64,000 nt of DNA from Hyphomicrobium album (GTDB lineage: Bacteria; Pseudomonadota; Alphaproteobacteria; Rhizobiales; Hyphomicrobiaceae): contig NZ_WMBQ01000001.1 in NCBI RefSeq assembly GCF_009708035.1, forward strand, positions 2,051,501 to 2,115,500, given 5' to 3'. This document shows positions 52,571 to 60,782 of the stretch, piece after piece. The position numbers and the translations under genes are program-made. The number at the start of each line of letters is the position of its first letter. Position 1 is the stretch's first letter. The notes beneath the pieces are model-generated. The model was not told where the DNA came from. It searched no databases and saw only the letters and a program-made list of their open reading frames with translations.

Positions 52571-53541
52571 CCAAGCACCACTTCTGCACTCTCTTCGACA
52601 GCAACTACCTGCTGAAGGGAGTTGCAATGATCCAAAGCCTGCAAAAATTCTCTCCCGGAGCGCACGTCCATGTGCTGTGCATGGATGATGATGTGCGATC
52701 CGTTCTTACAACGCTCGGTATCGCCGATCTGACCCTAATCTCCCTGCATGATATCGAGAATGCAGCCCTCCTCGTAGCAAAGGCAAATCGCGGCCCCGTG
52801 GAGTACTGCTGGACACTGTCTTCATCCCTGCCCTGGTACGTGCTGGACACCAGCCCGGACATCGATTTCATAACCTACCTCGACGCCGATCTCCTCTTCT
52901 ACTCGCCTTTGGCCCCTCTCTTCGATGAAATCGGCAACGCGTCGATTGCGATCATCGAGCATCGCTTCAGTGAGCGGCTGAAGAATCGTGAGGTCAACGG
53001 CCGCTTCTGCGTGGAATGGGTTAGCTTCCGGCGCGACGCTGAGGGAATGGCGTGCCTGTCACGATGGCGCGAGCAATGCATTGAGTGGTGCTACTACCGT
53101 CTCGAGGACGGAAAGATGGGCGACCAAAAATATCTCGACGAGTGGCCCGATCGCTATGCCTCATGCCACATCCTGCAACACCCCGGTGCAGGTATCGCGC
53201 CGTGGAACTACTCCAAGTACCGCTTCGGGAAAGATGCGTTTGGCAACATCGTCGTCGATGAAGCGCCCCTGATCTTCTACCATTTTCACCAGTTTCAGCT
53301 GCTACCGGGTCGAAAGTTCGATAGGCTTTCGAAATTCTATACCTTGGAGTGCAAGGAGCCCGACGACGTTTACGCCGCGTACGAGTCGGCGCTTACGCAC
53401 ACCCTTCAAGGAGTGCGCGCGCATTTTCCCACGTTCAACAAGGGTATAAAGCCAAGGGGCCTCGTCAGCGGGCGCCGGTTCGCACAGAAGTTTCTGCCCG
53501 ACCCTGTGAAGCAGTTTCTGCGCAACTACGTCCGGTACTGA
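52567..53541 (+). CDS. GT8-like glycosyltransferase
   Basis: 324 residues. FCTLFDSNYLLKGVAMIQSL starts a GT-A fold, with the metal-binding DxD in FITYLDADLLFYSPLAPLF and a late His in LQHPGAGIAPWNYSKY, as in GT8-related retaining transferases of polysaccharide clusters. ATG 52567 lies in the stop of the previous gene (ATGA). It is the last gene of the first plus-strand operon and converges on the minus-strand GT2 gene with four bases between stops. Confidence 0.8.
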   Translation: MTKHHFCTLFDSNYLLKGVAMIQSLQKFSPGAHVHVLCMDDDVRSVLTTLGIADLTLISLHDIENAALLVAKANRGPVEYCWTLSSSLPWYVLDTSPDIDFITYLDADLLFYSPLAPLFDEIGNASIAIIEHRFSERLKNREVNGRFCVEWVSFRRDAEGMACLSRWREQCIEWCYYRLEDGKMGDQKYLDEWPDRYASCHILQHPGAGIAPWNYSKYRFGKDAFGNIVVDEAPLIFYHFHQFQLLPGRKFDRLSKFYTLECKEPDDVYAAYESALTHTLQGVRAHFPTFNKGIKPRGLVSGRRFAQKFLPDPVKQFLRNYVRY

Positions 53542-53545
53542 GAAC

Positions 53546-54301
53546 TCAGGCGAAGCGCGCAAGGAGCTCTGCCGCCTTGGCGGGGTAACGCAACATCAGC
53601 GTAAGATAGCTGGCGTCGATTGCATTTTCCTTTAGCGCCCGCAGTATTTCACTGTTGGTTGTAAGTCTGCTGCGGAGACCGCCCGTGCTTATTCCGCCGG
53701 TCCGCATTCTCACGAGAACGCGTCCTAGGTATTCGTATTTGAGCGCGTCCTCGGCGAAGGCCCGCACGATGAACTCGAAGTCGCCGGCGATCCTATAAGT
53801 CGTCTTGAAGCCGTTCAGCGCGGTGTAGATCGACCTACGCATAAACAGAGCGGGATGAGCAGGCATAATTCCAAATCGAAGCTGGTTCGGCGTGAACTTG
53901 TCAGATCGGTATCGGCGCGTCACGCGGCTCAGGTTCTTAGGCGACACAAACTCGACATCGCCAAATAGCGCGTCCAAACTTTTCTGCCGCATTCGCTCGA
54001 CCGCCACCGCGACAACGTCCGGGCTGCTATAAAAATCGTCGGAATTCAGGAATGCGACGATCTCGCCGTCGGCATGCATCAGGCCCTTGTTCATCGCGTC
54101 GTAGATGCCCGTGTCCGGCTCGCTGCTTAGATAGCTTAGGCGATGACCGACGCGTTTCACGATATCTACAGTGGCGTCAGAAGAGGCTCCGTCGATCACG
54201 ACATGGTCGATATTTTGATATGTTTGCCTATTCACCGAATCCACGGCGTCGGCAACTGTCCGTTCGGAATTGCGGGTAACCGTAATAATGCTGATTTTCA
54301 T
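53546..54301 (-). CDS. Family 2 glycosyltransferase (WcaA/WcaE-like)
   Basis: 251 residues, GT-A fold with KISIITVTRNSERTVADAVD, VVIDGASSDATVDIV, the block LSSEPDTGIYDAMNKGLMHA and DxD-equivalent VAFLNSDDFYSSPD. This EPDTGIYDAMNKG pattern is typical of colanic-acid-type WcaE transferases. It lies against the direction of the two flanking operons and two bases after the FkbM methyltransferase stop, so the two minus-strand genes form their own unit. Confidence 0.88.
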   Translation of the reverse strand: MKISIITVTRNSERTVADAVDSVNRQTYQNIDHVVIDGASSDATVDIVKRVGHRLSYLSSEPDTGIYDAMNKGLMHADGEIVAFLNSDDFYSSPDVVAVAVERMRQKSLDALFGDVEFVSPKNLSRVTRRYRSDKFTPNQLRFGIMPAHPALFMRRSIYTALNGFKTTYRIAGDFEFIVRAFAEDALKYEYLGRVLVRMRTGGISTGGLRSRLTTNSEILRALKENAIDASYLTLMLRYPAKAAELLARFA

Positions 54302-54303
54302 CG

Positions 54304-54987
54304 TCAGGCCTGATCGCCCTGGGCAAAAAACACCGTATTGAACGCCTTAGCAACAGGCTTGTACCCCACTCCCCCGAGCAGGAGGCTGACCGGACAATTG
54401 GCGATGCTCAGCAGATCGGCACGAAGCGTCTCGGCAAGCACCAGCCGCGGGCGAAACTTCGTCCAATCGTTGGAAGAAAGCACCTCCGCGTCCTTCCCCT
54501 CGACATCCACACTCAATAGGTCGATCGTCTGCGACGGTGGCAGGTGCCGCTCCAGCAAGGAGTCGAGGCGCTCTACGCAAACGTCCACAGTCTCTATGAT
54601 CTTATAGGGTGAGCGGTCCTTCAAGGCAGCCTCAGCGGAATCAAACGTGTTCAACGCCGGCTCGTTGAACCGATGGAATTTCAGTTGCCCCGCACGAGCC
54701 GCCACGCCGCATTCGATATTGATGTCGAGCGGCCGATAACGTTGGAAGAGCCGCATTGAACCCGGCTCCGCGTCGATGTTGATGCCACGCCAGCCGCGCC
54801 GGTAGAACATATAGGTGTTCGAAAAGCGGACAGGATGATGCGCGCCTACATCAACGTAGAAGCCGACTTGCTGTCGACCCAGAATACGGTCGACGATCAA
54901 ATCCTCTCCGTCCTGACCATAGCATTTCTGCGGCTCGAAATTTGGGTCGCGACGCAAGATGCGGCGGATTACAGAGTGAACGTTCAT
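54304..54987 (-). CDS. FkbM family methyltransferase
   Basis: 227 residues. The block YGQDGEDLIVDRILG leads into the SAM-binding segment GFYVDVGAHHPVRFSNTYMF and GWRGINIDAEPGSMRLFQRY, and the later IDLLSVDVEGKDAEVLSSND is the other FkbM hallmark. FkbM enzymes O-methylate sugars or polyketides; in O-antigen loci they commonly methylate terminal sugars. It is transcribed with the GT2 gene on the minus strand. Specificity unknown. Confidence 0.88.
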   Translation of the reverse strand: MNVHSVIRRILRRDPNFEPQKCYGQDGEDLIVDRILGRQQVGFYVDVGAHHPVRFSNTYMFYRRGWRGINIDAEPGSMRLFQRYRPLDINIECGVAARAGQLKFHRFNEPALNTFDSAEAALKDRSPYKIIETVDVCVERLDSLLERHLPPSQTIDLLSVDVEGKDAEVLSSNDWTKFRPRLVLAETLRADLLSIANCPVSLLLGGVGYKPVAKAFNTVFFAQGDQA

Positions 54988-55005
54988 GGCTGTTTCCAGT
55001 GTGCA

Positions 55006-55494
55006 TCAGCCGACAAAGTCGCTGCTACGTGCTGACGCGTTCGCGATTGTCCGTCGCATTGTCTCCGGCCGTCGCTCCAGGACGCGCCCGCCGCGTCCGC
55101 AGTAGATGGCAGCCGGAGCGAGATTGTCCAGGACCTCTTGATAGAGACGTTGATTGCAATGCTCCACGGAGTGGCAATCAGCGCGTTCGAGGTGCCAGGG
55201 TAGGTTGTAGTGTTCACGCAGGTTCGGTTCTCCAGCGCGGCCGCCGGCGCACCACTTCGCGATTCCGCACAAGCTCAGCCCATCGACGGACTCGACGGGA
55301 TCGCACTCCGTATAGCGGCAGTGATCAGGAAGCCGGCTGGCGGTCTTGCGAACCCCGGAGAACGGGCTCCGCAGTTGACGTTCACGAGGTGAACATGCTA
55401 ACCAGTCGCTGGAAGAAATGTACCTGAGCACGTCGGATTCTATTGGATTGGCTGGGTGCTTTGCACCTTCCTGTGGCGGTTCGACAGGAGCCAT
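55006..55494 (-). CDS. Hypothetical protein or gene remnant
   Basis: 162-codon frame upstream of the FkbM gene on the same strand. The C-terminal half, with EHYNLPWHLERADCHSVEHC and QRLYQEVLDNLAPAAIYCG, looks like constrained protein sequence. The N-terminal half is less convincing. I do not recognise a family. It may be the 3' part of a transferase gene truncated when the second operon was inserted. The ATG at 55494 lacks a strong ribosome-binding site and abuts the ops-like leader of the opposite strand. Confidence 0.4.
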   Translation of the reverse strand: MAPVEPPQEGAKHPANPIESDVLRYISSSDWLACSPRERQLRSPFSGVRKTASRLPDHCRYTECDPVESVDGLSLCGIAKWCAGGRAGEPNLREHYNLPWHLERADCHSVEHCNQRLYQEVLDNLAPAAIYCGRGGRVLERRPETMRRTIANASARSSDFVG

Positions 55495-55518
55495 CTTGCG
55501 ACTGGAAGCGACTATGCT

Positions 55519-55550
55519 CCGGGTGAATTCACCAGGAGCGCGGTAGCATT
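55519..55550 (+). promoter_or_regulatory. Hairpin + ops-like element in the leader of the second sugar operon
   Basis: CCGGGTGAATTCACCAGG (55519-55536) contains the perfect dyad GGTGAATTCACC. It is followed at the same spacing as the 45023 site by CGCGGTAGCATT (55539-55550), which matches GGCGGTAGCTTT at 10 of 12 positions and keeps the ops core GCGGTAGC. It lies 42 bases before the amidotransferase GTG. The repetition of hairpin, spacing and core in both leaders argues for function. Confidence 0.68.
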
Positions 55551-55592
55551 CGTTGGGGTCAGAATCCTTAATCCTACCAACCGGAGCATGCT

Positions 55593-56795
55593 GTGACGCA
55601 AGAAGCCTTATTCGGGCTGCCGCGTGATGTGGTCTTTTGCAAGAAATGCGTCATCTCGAACCAGAGACCGAGCTCGACTGTCGAGTTCAGCAGCGACAAG
55701 GACGATAAAAAACGAACGATCGCATTCGCAGACGGGCTCTGTTCGGCCTGTGCCTACGCCCAGGAGAAGGAGTGCAATATCGACTGGGCAGAGCGCGAAA
55801 AGAAGCTCATGGCCTTATTGGCGCGGTTTAGGCGCAATGATGGCCGCTATGATGTGATTGTGCCCGGAAGCGGCGGCAAAGATAGCGCCTACACGGCACA
55901 TGTCCTCAAATACAAGTTTGGTATGAACCCGCTCACGGTGACTTGGGCGCCGCACATGTATACCGAGATCGGGTGGAGGAATTTCAATAATTGGATGCAT
56001 GTGGGCGGACTCGATAACGTCCTCTACACGCCGAACGGACGGCTCCACCGCCACTTGACGGGGCTCGCGTTCAGGAACCTCTTGCATCCCTTCCAGCCAT
56101 TCATCATTGGCCAGCGCATTATCGGTCCCGCGATGGGCGCGAAGTTCGGTGTGCCGCTGGTGATGTACGGTGAGAATCAAGCCGAATACGGAAACAAGGT
56201 CGACGACAATAAGCTGCCGACCATGGACCCGGCTTTCTTCTCGGCCGGAGACGCGCTCGATATGAAATTCGGTGGGGTCGCCATGCGCGACATCATCGCT
56301 GGCGGCGACTACACGCTCGGTGATTTCATGCCCTACATCCCACCGGCGCGAGAGACGTTGGAGAAAGCCGGCACCGAGGTCCACTACCTAGGCTACTACC
56401 TCAAGTGGGACCCGCAGGAATGCTACTACTACGCCGTGGAGCATACGGGATTTCAGGCCAATCTCGAGCGCACCGAAGGTAGCTACTCGAAGTACAGCAG
56501 CATCGATGACCGGATAGATCCGTTTCACTACTATACGACACTCATCAAGTTCGGACTCGGCCGCGCGACCTATGACGCGGCACAGGAAATCCGCAACGGC
56601 AAGATCACGCGGGAGGAAGGGGTCAACCTCGTACACAAGTTCGACCAGGAGTTTCCCAAGAAGTACTTCGAGGAGTTCCTCGAATACGTCGACATCTCCG
56701 AGCAGGATTTCTGGGCGACCGTCGATCGATTCCGTTCCCCCCATCTTTGGGAGCAGGATGGCAACAAGTGGCGCCTCAGGCACCAAGTGAGCTGA
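55593..56795 (+). CDS. N-acetyl sugar amidotransferase (WbpG/PseA/LegX-like)
   Basis: 400 residues. The N-terminal Cys pairs FCKKCVIS and CSACAYAQEK precede a PP-loop ATPase site IVPGSGGKDSAYTAHVLKYK. FQPFIIGQRIIGPAMGAKFG and VPLVMYGENQAEYG are family blocks. WbpG-type enzymes use ammonia supplied by HisH/HisF paralogues to turn an acetamido group into an acetamidino group on surface sugars. HisF and HisH paralogues are encoded at 61943-63309 in the same operon. GTG start with CGGAG upstream. Target here is probably a nonulosonic acid precursor. Confidence 0.9.
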   Translation: MTQEALFGLPRDVVFCKKCVISNQRPSSTVEFSSDKDDKKRTIAFADGLCSACAYAQEKECNIDWAEREKKLMALLARFRRNDGRYDVIVPGSGGKDSAYTAHVLKYKFGMNPLTVTWAPHMYTEIGWRNFNNWMHVGGLDNVLYTPNGRLHRHLTGLAFRNLLHPFQPFIIGQRIIGPAMGAKFGVPLVMYGENQAEYGNKVDDNKLPTMDPAFFSAGDALDMKFGGVAMRDIIAGGDYTLGDFMPYIPPARETLEKAGTEVHYLGYYLKWDPQECYYYAVEHTGFQANLERTEGSYSKYSSIDDRIDPFHYYTTLIKFGLGRATYDAAQEIRNGKITREEGVNLVHKFDQEFPKKYFEEFLEYVDISEQDFWATVDRFRSPHLWEQDGNKWRLRHQVS

Positions 56796-56804
56796 GAAAG
56801 TGGC

Positions 56805-57854
56805 ATGCCCGAGATTGAAGTCAATGGACGCAAGATTGGCGCTTCACACCCGCCGCTGGTGATCGCGGAAATCGGCATCAACCACGAAGGCAGCTTCGAC
56901 AAGGCTGTCCGCATGGTGGATGACGCGCTGGCGGCCGGGTGCGAATGTGTGAAGTTCCAGTATCACGTGGTCGAAGACGAGATGATTCCCAACGACGTCG
57001 TGCCGGGTAACGCGACCGAGTCTATCTGGGACATCATGGTGCGCTGTGCGCTTTCGCGGGAAGAAGAGCGCAGGCTCAAGGACTATGTCGAACAGCGCGG
57101 ACTGATCTATCTGAGCACCCCATTCTCACGCGCTGCCGCCAACGAGCTCGAGACGTTAGGTGTCGCATGGTACAAAATCGGCTCCGGCGAGTGTAACAAC
57201 TATCCGCTCATTCGCCACGTTGCCGGCTTTGGCAAGCCGGTCGTGATCAGCACGGGCATGAACGACCTCAATTCAATTGGCCATTCAGTCGAAATATTGC
57301 GCGCCGCGGGCGTCCCGTTTGGTCTGCTCCACTGCACGTCGATGTATCCGACGCCCTATGACAAAGTGCGGCTCGGCGCCATCGCCGAATTGGCAGCAGC
57401 TTTCCCCGATGCGGTGCTCGGCCTCTCTGACCATTCGCTCGGCCCCTACACCTGCTTTGGCGCCGTGGCTCTTGGCGCGTCGATCGTCGAGAAGCACTTC
57501 ACGTCAAGCTTTGACTGGCCGGGTCCAGACATTCCGATTTCCGTTGATCCGCTTCAGCTTTCAGAATTGGTCAAGGGGTCGAGAGCGATCCACGCCGCAC
57601 TTGGTGGCAACAAGCAAATCCTGCCTGAGGAACAGCCCACCATCGATTTCGCTTACGCTTGTGTCGTCACCACCCGCTCCGTGTCTGCGGGCGAAGTTTT
57701 CAGTGCGGACAATATCTGGGTGAAGCGTCCCGGCACCGGCGAGATTAAGGCGTTGGATTATGAGACCGTGCTTGGACGCGCGGCGGTGCGCAACTTGCCA
57801 GCAAACGCTCAGGTGTCGTGGGGCGACACGGAAGTCGCCGACGCAGGCAAATGA
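56805..57854 (+). CDS. N-acetylneuraminate/legionaminate synthase family (NeuB/LegI-like)
   Basis: 349 residues. The TIM-barrel NeuB domain has PLVIAEIGINHEGSFDKAVR, metal and PEP contacts in CVKFQYHVV, YKIGSGECNNYPLIRHVA, LLHCTSMYPTP and LGLSDHSLGPYTCFGAVALG. The C-terminal SAF antifreeze-like domain (~290-349) starts VVTTRSVSAGEVFSADN. It condenses PEP with a hexosamine to make a nine-carbon sialic-like acid. The NeuC-like epimerase and CMP-transferase in the operon fit legionaminic rather than pseudaminic acid, which would need PseC/PseG genes; that is inference. Confidence 0.92.
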   Translation: MPEIEVNGRKIGASHPPLVIAEIGINHEGSFDKAVRMVDDALAAGCECVKFQYHVVEDEMIPNDVVPGNATESIWDIMVRCALSREEERRLKDYVEQRGLIYLSTPFSRAAANELETLGVAWYKIGSGECNNYPLIRHVAGFGKPVVISTGMNDLNSIGHSVEILRAAGVPFGLLHCTSMYPTPYDKVRLGAIAELAAAFPDAVLGLSDHSLGPYTCFGAVALGASIVEKHFTSSFDWPGPDIPISVDPLQLSELVKGSRAIHAALGGNKQILPEEQPTIDFAYACVVTTRSVSAGEVFSADNIWVKRPGTGEIKALDYETVLGRAAVRNLPANAQVSWGDTEVADAGK

Positions 57855-59008
57855 CATCCCGCAACCGGCGACTGAGGGTCTTGCATCTGGCCAGCTTCGC
57901 TGGAAACATCGGCGATGTAGCAAACCATGCTGGCGCCCGCCGCATGCTCGGCGAGCATTTGGATTTCGCGTTAGAATATACTGAGCTTGAGATCCGCGAG
58001 TTCTATTGGACGAAGCGTCCGTTCGATGATGCCTTCGTCGACTACGCTAACACGTTCGATCTGCTTCTGATCGGCGGCGGAAACTATTTCGAGCTCTGGG
58101 TGGAGAGGTCGGCGACGGGGACCTCGATAGACATCTCACCTCAATGCCTCGCGCGATTGAAAGTGCCGACCCTATTCTTCGCTATCGGCGTAGACATCGG
58201 TCAGGGGTATAGCAAAGCTACGGCGCAGCGCTTCGACGACTTCATCTCCGAGGTCCTTGCCCGCAGCGATATGTTTGTATGCGTCCGCAACGATGGCTCC
58301 TCTAAAGCTTTATGCGAGGTGCTGGGAGCGGCCCGAGCACAGACTATCCCGGTTCTCCCCGACGGTGGTTTCTTTGCCGTCCCGAGTCCCGATGTGGCTG
58401 CAGAGCGGCCAGCGTCACGTCGGATCGGAATAAATATCGCCGGCGACATGCTCGAACGCAGGTTCAACGCGGAGTTGTCGGCCGGCGAGTTTCTCAAGGA
58501 ACTCGCTTCCGCCTGCACCACACTTCTGGATGCCGACCCTACGCTGGGCATCGACTTGCGGGCGCACATCTGGCGCGACGTTGCCCTGCTCGCGGAGCTG
58601 ATGTCGCTCTTGCCCGACCGATACCTCAGGCGCCGTATCTTCGTTGGCCAGTTGGTGCCTTCGCGCGAGGGGCTTGATGATTTCCTCGACAGTTATGGGG
58701 CTTTCGATCTGGTGCTCGGCATGCGCTTTCACGCCAACGTATGTCCGCTCGGCATGGGAGTTCCGGCGCGTGGCCTGCTCAACTATCCCCAAGTCGCGCT
58801 GCTATATGAGGAGCTGGAGATGACGGATCGTCTCGTCGATGTGCGTCATCCTGGCTGCGGGGTTGCGATCGCGGATGCCGTAGTCGCCGACCTTGCCAAC
58901 TTGGCCCCTTTGCGTCGCCGGTGTCTTTCGCTTAGGGCCGGTTTGGACGCGCAGGCCTGCGACACCCTCGCGTCCATAAATACCTGGCTGCACGCTGGGT
59001 TGCGGTGA
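57851..59008 (+). CDS. Polysaccharide pyruvyl transferase family protein
   Basis: 385 residues, CsaB/WcaK-like GT-B fold. LHLASFAGNIGDVANHAGAR at the N-terminus, DLLLIGGGNYFELW, and the C-terminal FDLVLGMRFHANVCPLGMGV with the conserved Arg-x-His, followed by PARGLLNYPQ. These enzymes transfer pyruvate from PEP onto sugars as a ketal. ATG 57851 overlaps the NeuB-like stop (ATGA) and has GCAGG upstream. It adds an acidic substituent in addition to the nonulosonate. Confidence 0.83.
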   Translation: MTSRNRRLRVLHLASFAGNIGDVANHAGARRMLGEHLDFALEYTELEIREFYWTKRPFDDAFVDYANTFDLLLIGGGNYFELWVERSATGTSIDISPQCLARLKVPTLFFAIGVDIGQGYSKATAQRFDDFISEVLARSDMFVCVRNDGSSKALCEVLGAARAQTIPVLPDGGFFAVPSPDVAAERPASRRIGINIAGDMLERRFNAELSAGEFLKELASACTTLLDADPTLGIDLRAHIWRDVALLAELMSLLPDRYLRRRIFVGQLVPSREGLDDFLDSYGAFDLVLGMRFHANVCPLGMGVPARGLLNYPQVALLYEELEMTDRLVDVRHPGCGVAIADAVVADLANLAPLRRRCLSLRAGLDAQACDTLASINTWLHAGLR

Positions 59009-59012
59009 GCAC

Positions 59013-60782
59013 GTGGAAGTACTGTTCTTCACACCACATGCGGCGTTGTGGCCGCACACGGCACCCGAAGCCTACCTGGCGCGAGCGCTTGCCGAATACG
59101 GTCACGAGATCCGCTATCTATCGTGCGGAAAAGCCCAATCATACTGTTCGGTGATGACAGCGCGACGCATTCCAGCGGGTGGTGCGGCCGAAACGCGGCA
59201 TCGCGTGTGCTCGGATTGCACGGCGGCCGCGGCCGCTATTGCGAGAGTCTATAGATTTCCTCTCGATATGTTGATCGACTTCATAAGCGCCGAGGAGCGC
59301 GCCGCCTGTGAAGCGACAGCGGCGAGGGCAGTGGCGGCGAGATCGCTCGATACCACCTCGATGGGACTGAACATCGGGCGCATCGCACTTTACGAGTTCA
59401 CTCTGACGCACAAGAAGATGTCCACCGACCTCACCGAGACTCAATGGGAGGAGTACGGAATCATCTTAGCCAACGCGCTCGTCTCGCTCACAGCCTTTGC
59501 CGCGCATTTGCGTAAGCATCGGCCGCAAGCGATTGTCGCGTTCAGTCCGCAATATTCGAATATCAATTCCTGCATGCAGCACGCTATCAAGCAGGGCGTG
59601 CGTGTGCTGTTCATAGAGAGCGGCACCAATCTGAGCCACCGGCTCGGCACTATGCGTGTATGGGACTGGAAGGTTCACAAGCTGGTCAATCCCGCCCTCA
59701 CTTACTGGGGCTCGAGCAGCGACAATCCGCTGACGGCAGAAGCCGCTGCAAGCGTCACCGGTCATTTCAGGCAATTGCTCACCGGCTCGCATTTCGCCGT
59801 GTTCTCGGCGCCCTATGCTGGCACGAGAGGAATACGCGAACGCTGGGGCATCAAGCCGGGACAACGCGTTCTGTTGCTAACGCTCTCCAGCTACGACGAG
59901 GCTTACGCTGCGCTCTTGATCGGCGCTTTTCCGGAGCAGAAGGTTTTTAGCGACGTCTTCCGCACACAGGCCGACTGGTTGCGTGCGACGATCCAATGGG
60001 CGGCTTCACGCCCCGATCTTTTTGTCGTGATTAGGGTGCACCCACGCGACTTTCCCAACAAGCGGGAAAGTTTTCGGTCTGAGCAATCATACATGCTGGA
60101 GGATTTGCTGGCCGACACGCCATCAAACGTGCACGTCAACTGGCCCGGTGAGAACGTCTCTCTATACGAGTTGCTGGAAGACACGGACGCTGTTCTTACG
60201 GGCTGGTCTGTCACGGCGATGGAGGCACTGGTGCTTGGGATCCCCGTCGTCACCTATGACGCGAGGCTCCCCTCGTATCCTCCCGATATCATGTACACCG
60301 GTCGCAGTGCAGACGAGTATTTCGATAACATCGACCGCGCTTTGTCCGACGGTTGGCGGCTCGAGAATGCAGTGAACGGGTTCCGTTGGCTCGGATACAA
60401 TTTCGTTACCTGCACGACGCCGGTATCGCAAACATTCGGACGACAGGAGAGTCGCCAAATCTCCTATATCGGACGCCTGTGGATGCGGATAAAAGGGCGC
60501 TTTCCGCAGCTGGATAATAGCATCGATCTGCTCAACTGGCGTGACGCTCTGCCGGGTGCGCAGTTTGTCTCGGATATGCTAGAGCGCGGCTATGACGCGC
60601 TCCCACCTGCAAAGCGGGCACGTCTGGGTAATCCCGCAACGACGGATGACCTTGCGACAGTGATGGCGGGTCTCAAAGAGCTCCATGACATGTTGAACGC
60701 CTCCGCCCCGCTGCCTGACGACAAACCGGGTCTATCACGCAACATTCGTCGCGCGCTTGCGAACAATGGCGTTGCCCCATGA
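59013..60782 (+). CDS. Capsule-type GT-B glycosyltransferase-like protein
   Basis: 589 residues. N-terminal FFTPHAALWPHTAPEAYLAR, a central segment KQGVRVLFIESGTNLSHRLG, then LLLTLSSYDEAYA and the C-terminal nucleotide-sugar-like region VVIRVHPRDFPNKRESF, NVHVNWPGENVSLYELLEDT and VLTGWSVTAMEALVLGIPVV, which resembles the Capsule_synth/CDP-glycerol transferase fold. It could be the transferase for the CMP-nonulosonate made by the neighbours, but this is inference from position. GTG start; overlaps the NeuC-like gene by four bases. Confidence 0.62.
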   Translation: MEVLFFTPHAALWPHTAPEAYLARALAEYGHEIRYLSCGKAQSYCSVMTARRIPAGGAAETRHRVCSDCTAAAAAIARVYRFPLDMLIDFISAEERAACEATAARAVAARSLDTTSMGLNIGRIALYEFTLTHKKMSTDLTETQWEEYGIILANALVSLTAFAAHLRKHRPQAIVAFSPQYSNINSCMQHAIKQGVRVLFIESGTNLSHRLGTMRVWDWKVHKLVNPALTYWGSSSDNPLTAEAAASVTGHFRQLLTGSHFAVFSAPYAGTRGIRERWGIKPGQRVLLLTLSSYDEAYAALLIGAFPEQKVFSDVFRTQADWLRATIQWAASRPDLFVVIRVHPRDFPNKRESFRSEQSYMLEDLLADTPSNVHVNWPGENVSLYELLEDTDAVLTGWSVTAMEALVLGIPVVTYDARLPSYPPDIMYTGRSADEYFDNIDRALSDGWRLENAVNGFRWLGYNFVTCTTPVSQTFGRQESRQISYIGRLWMRIKGRFPQLDNSIDLLNWRDALPGAQFVSDMLERGYDALPPAKRARLGNPATTDDLATVMAGLKELHDMLNASAPLPDDKPGLSRNIRRALANNGVAP

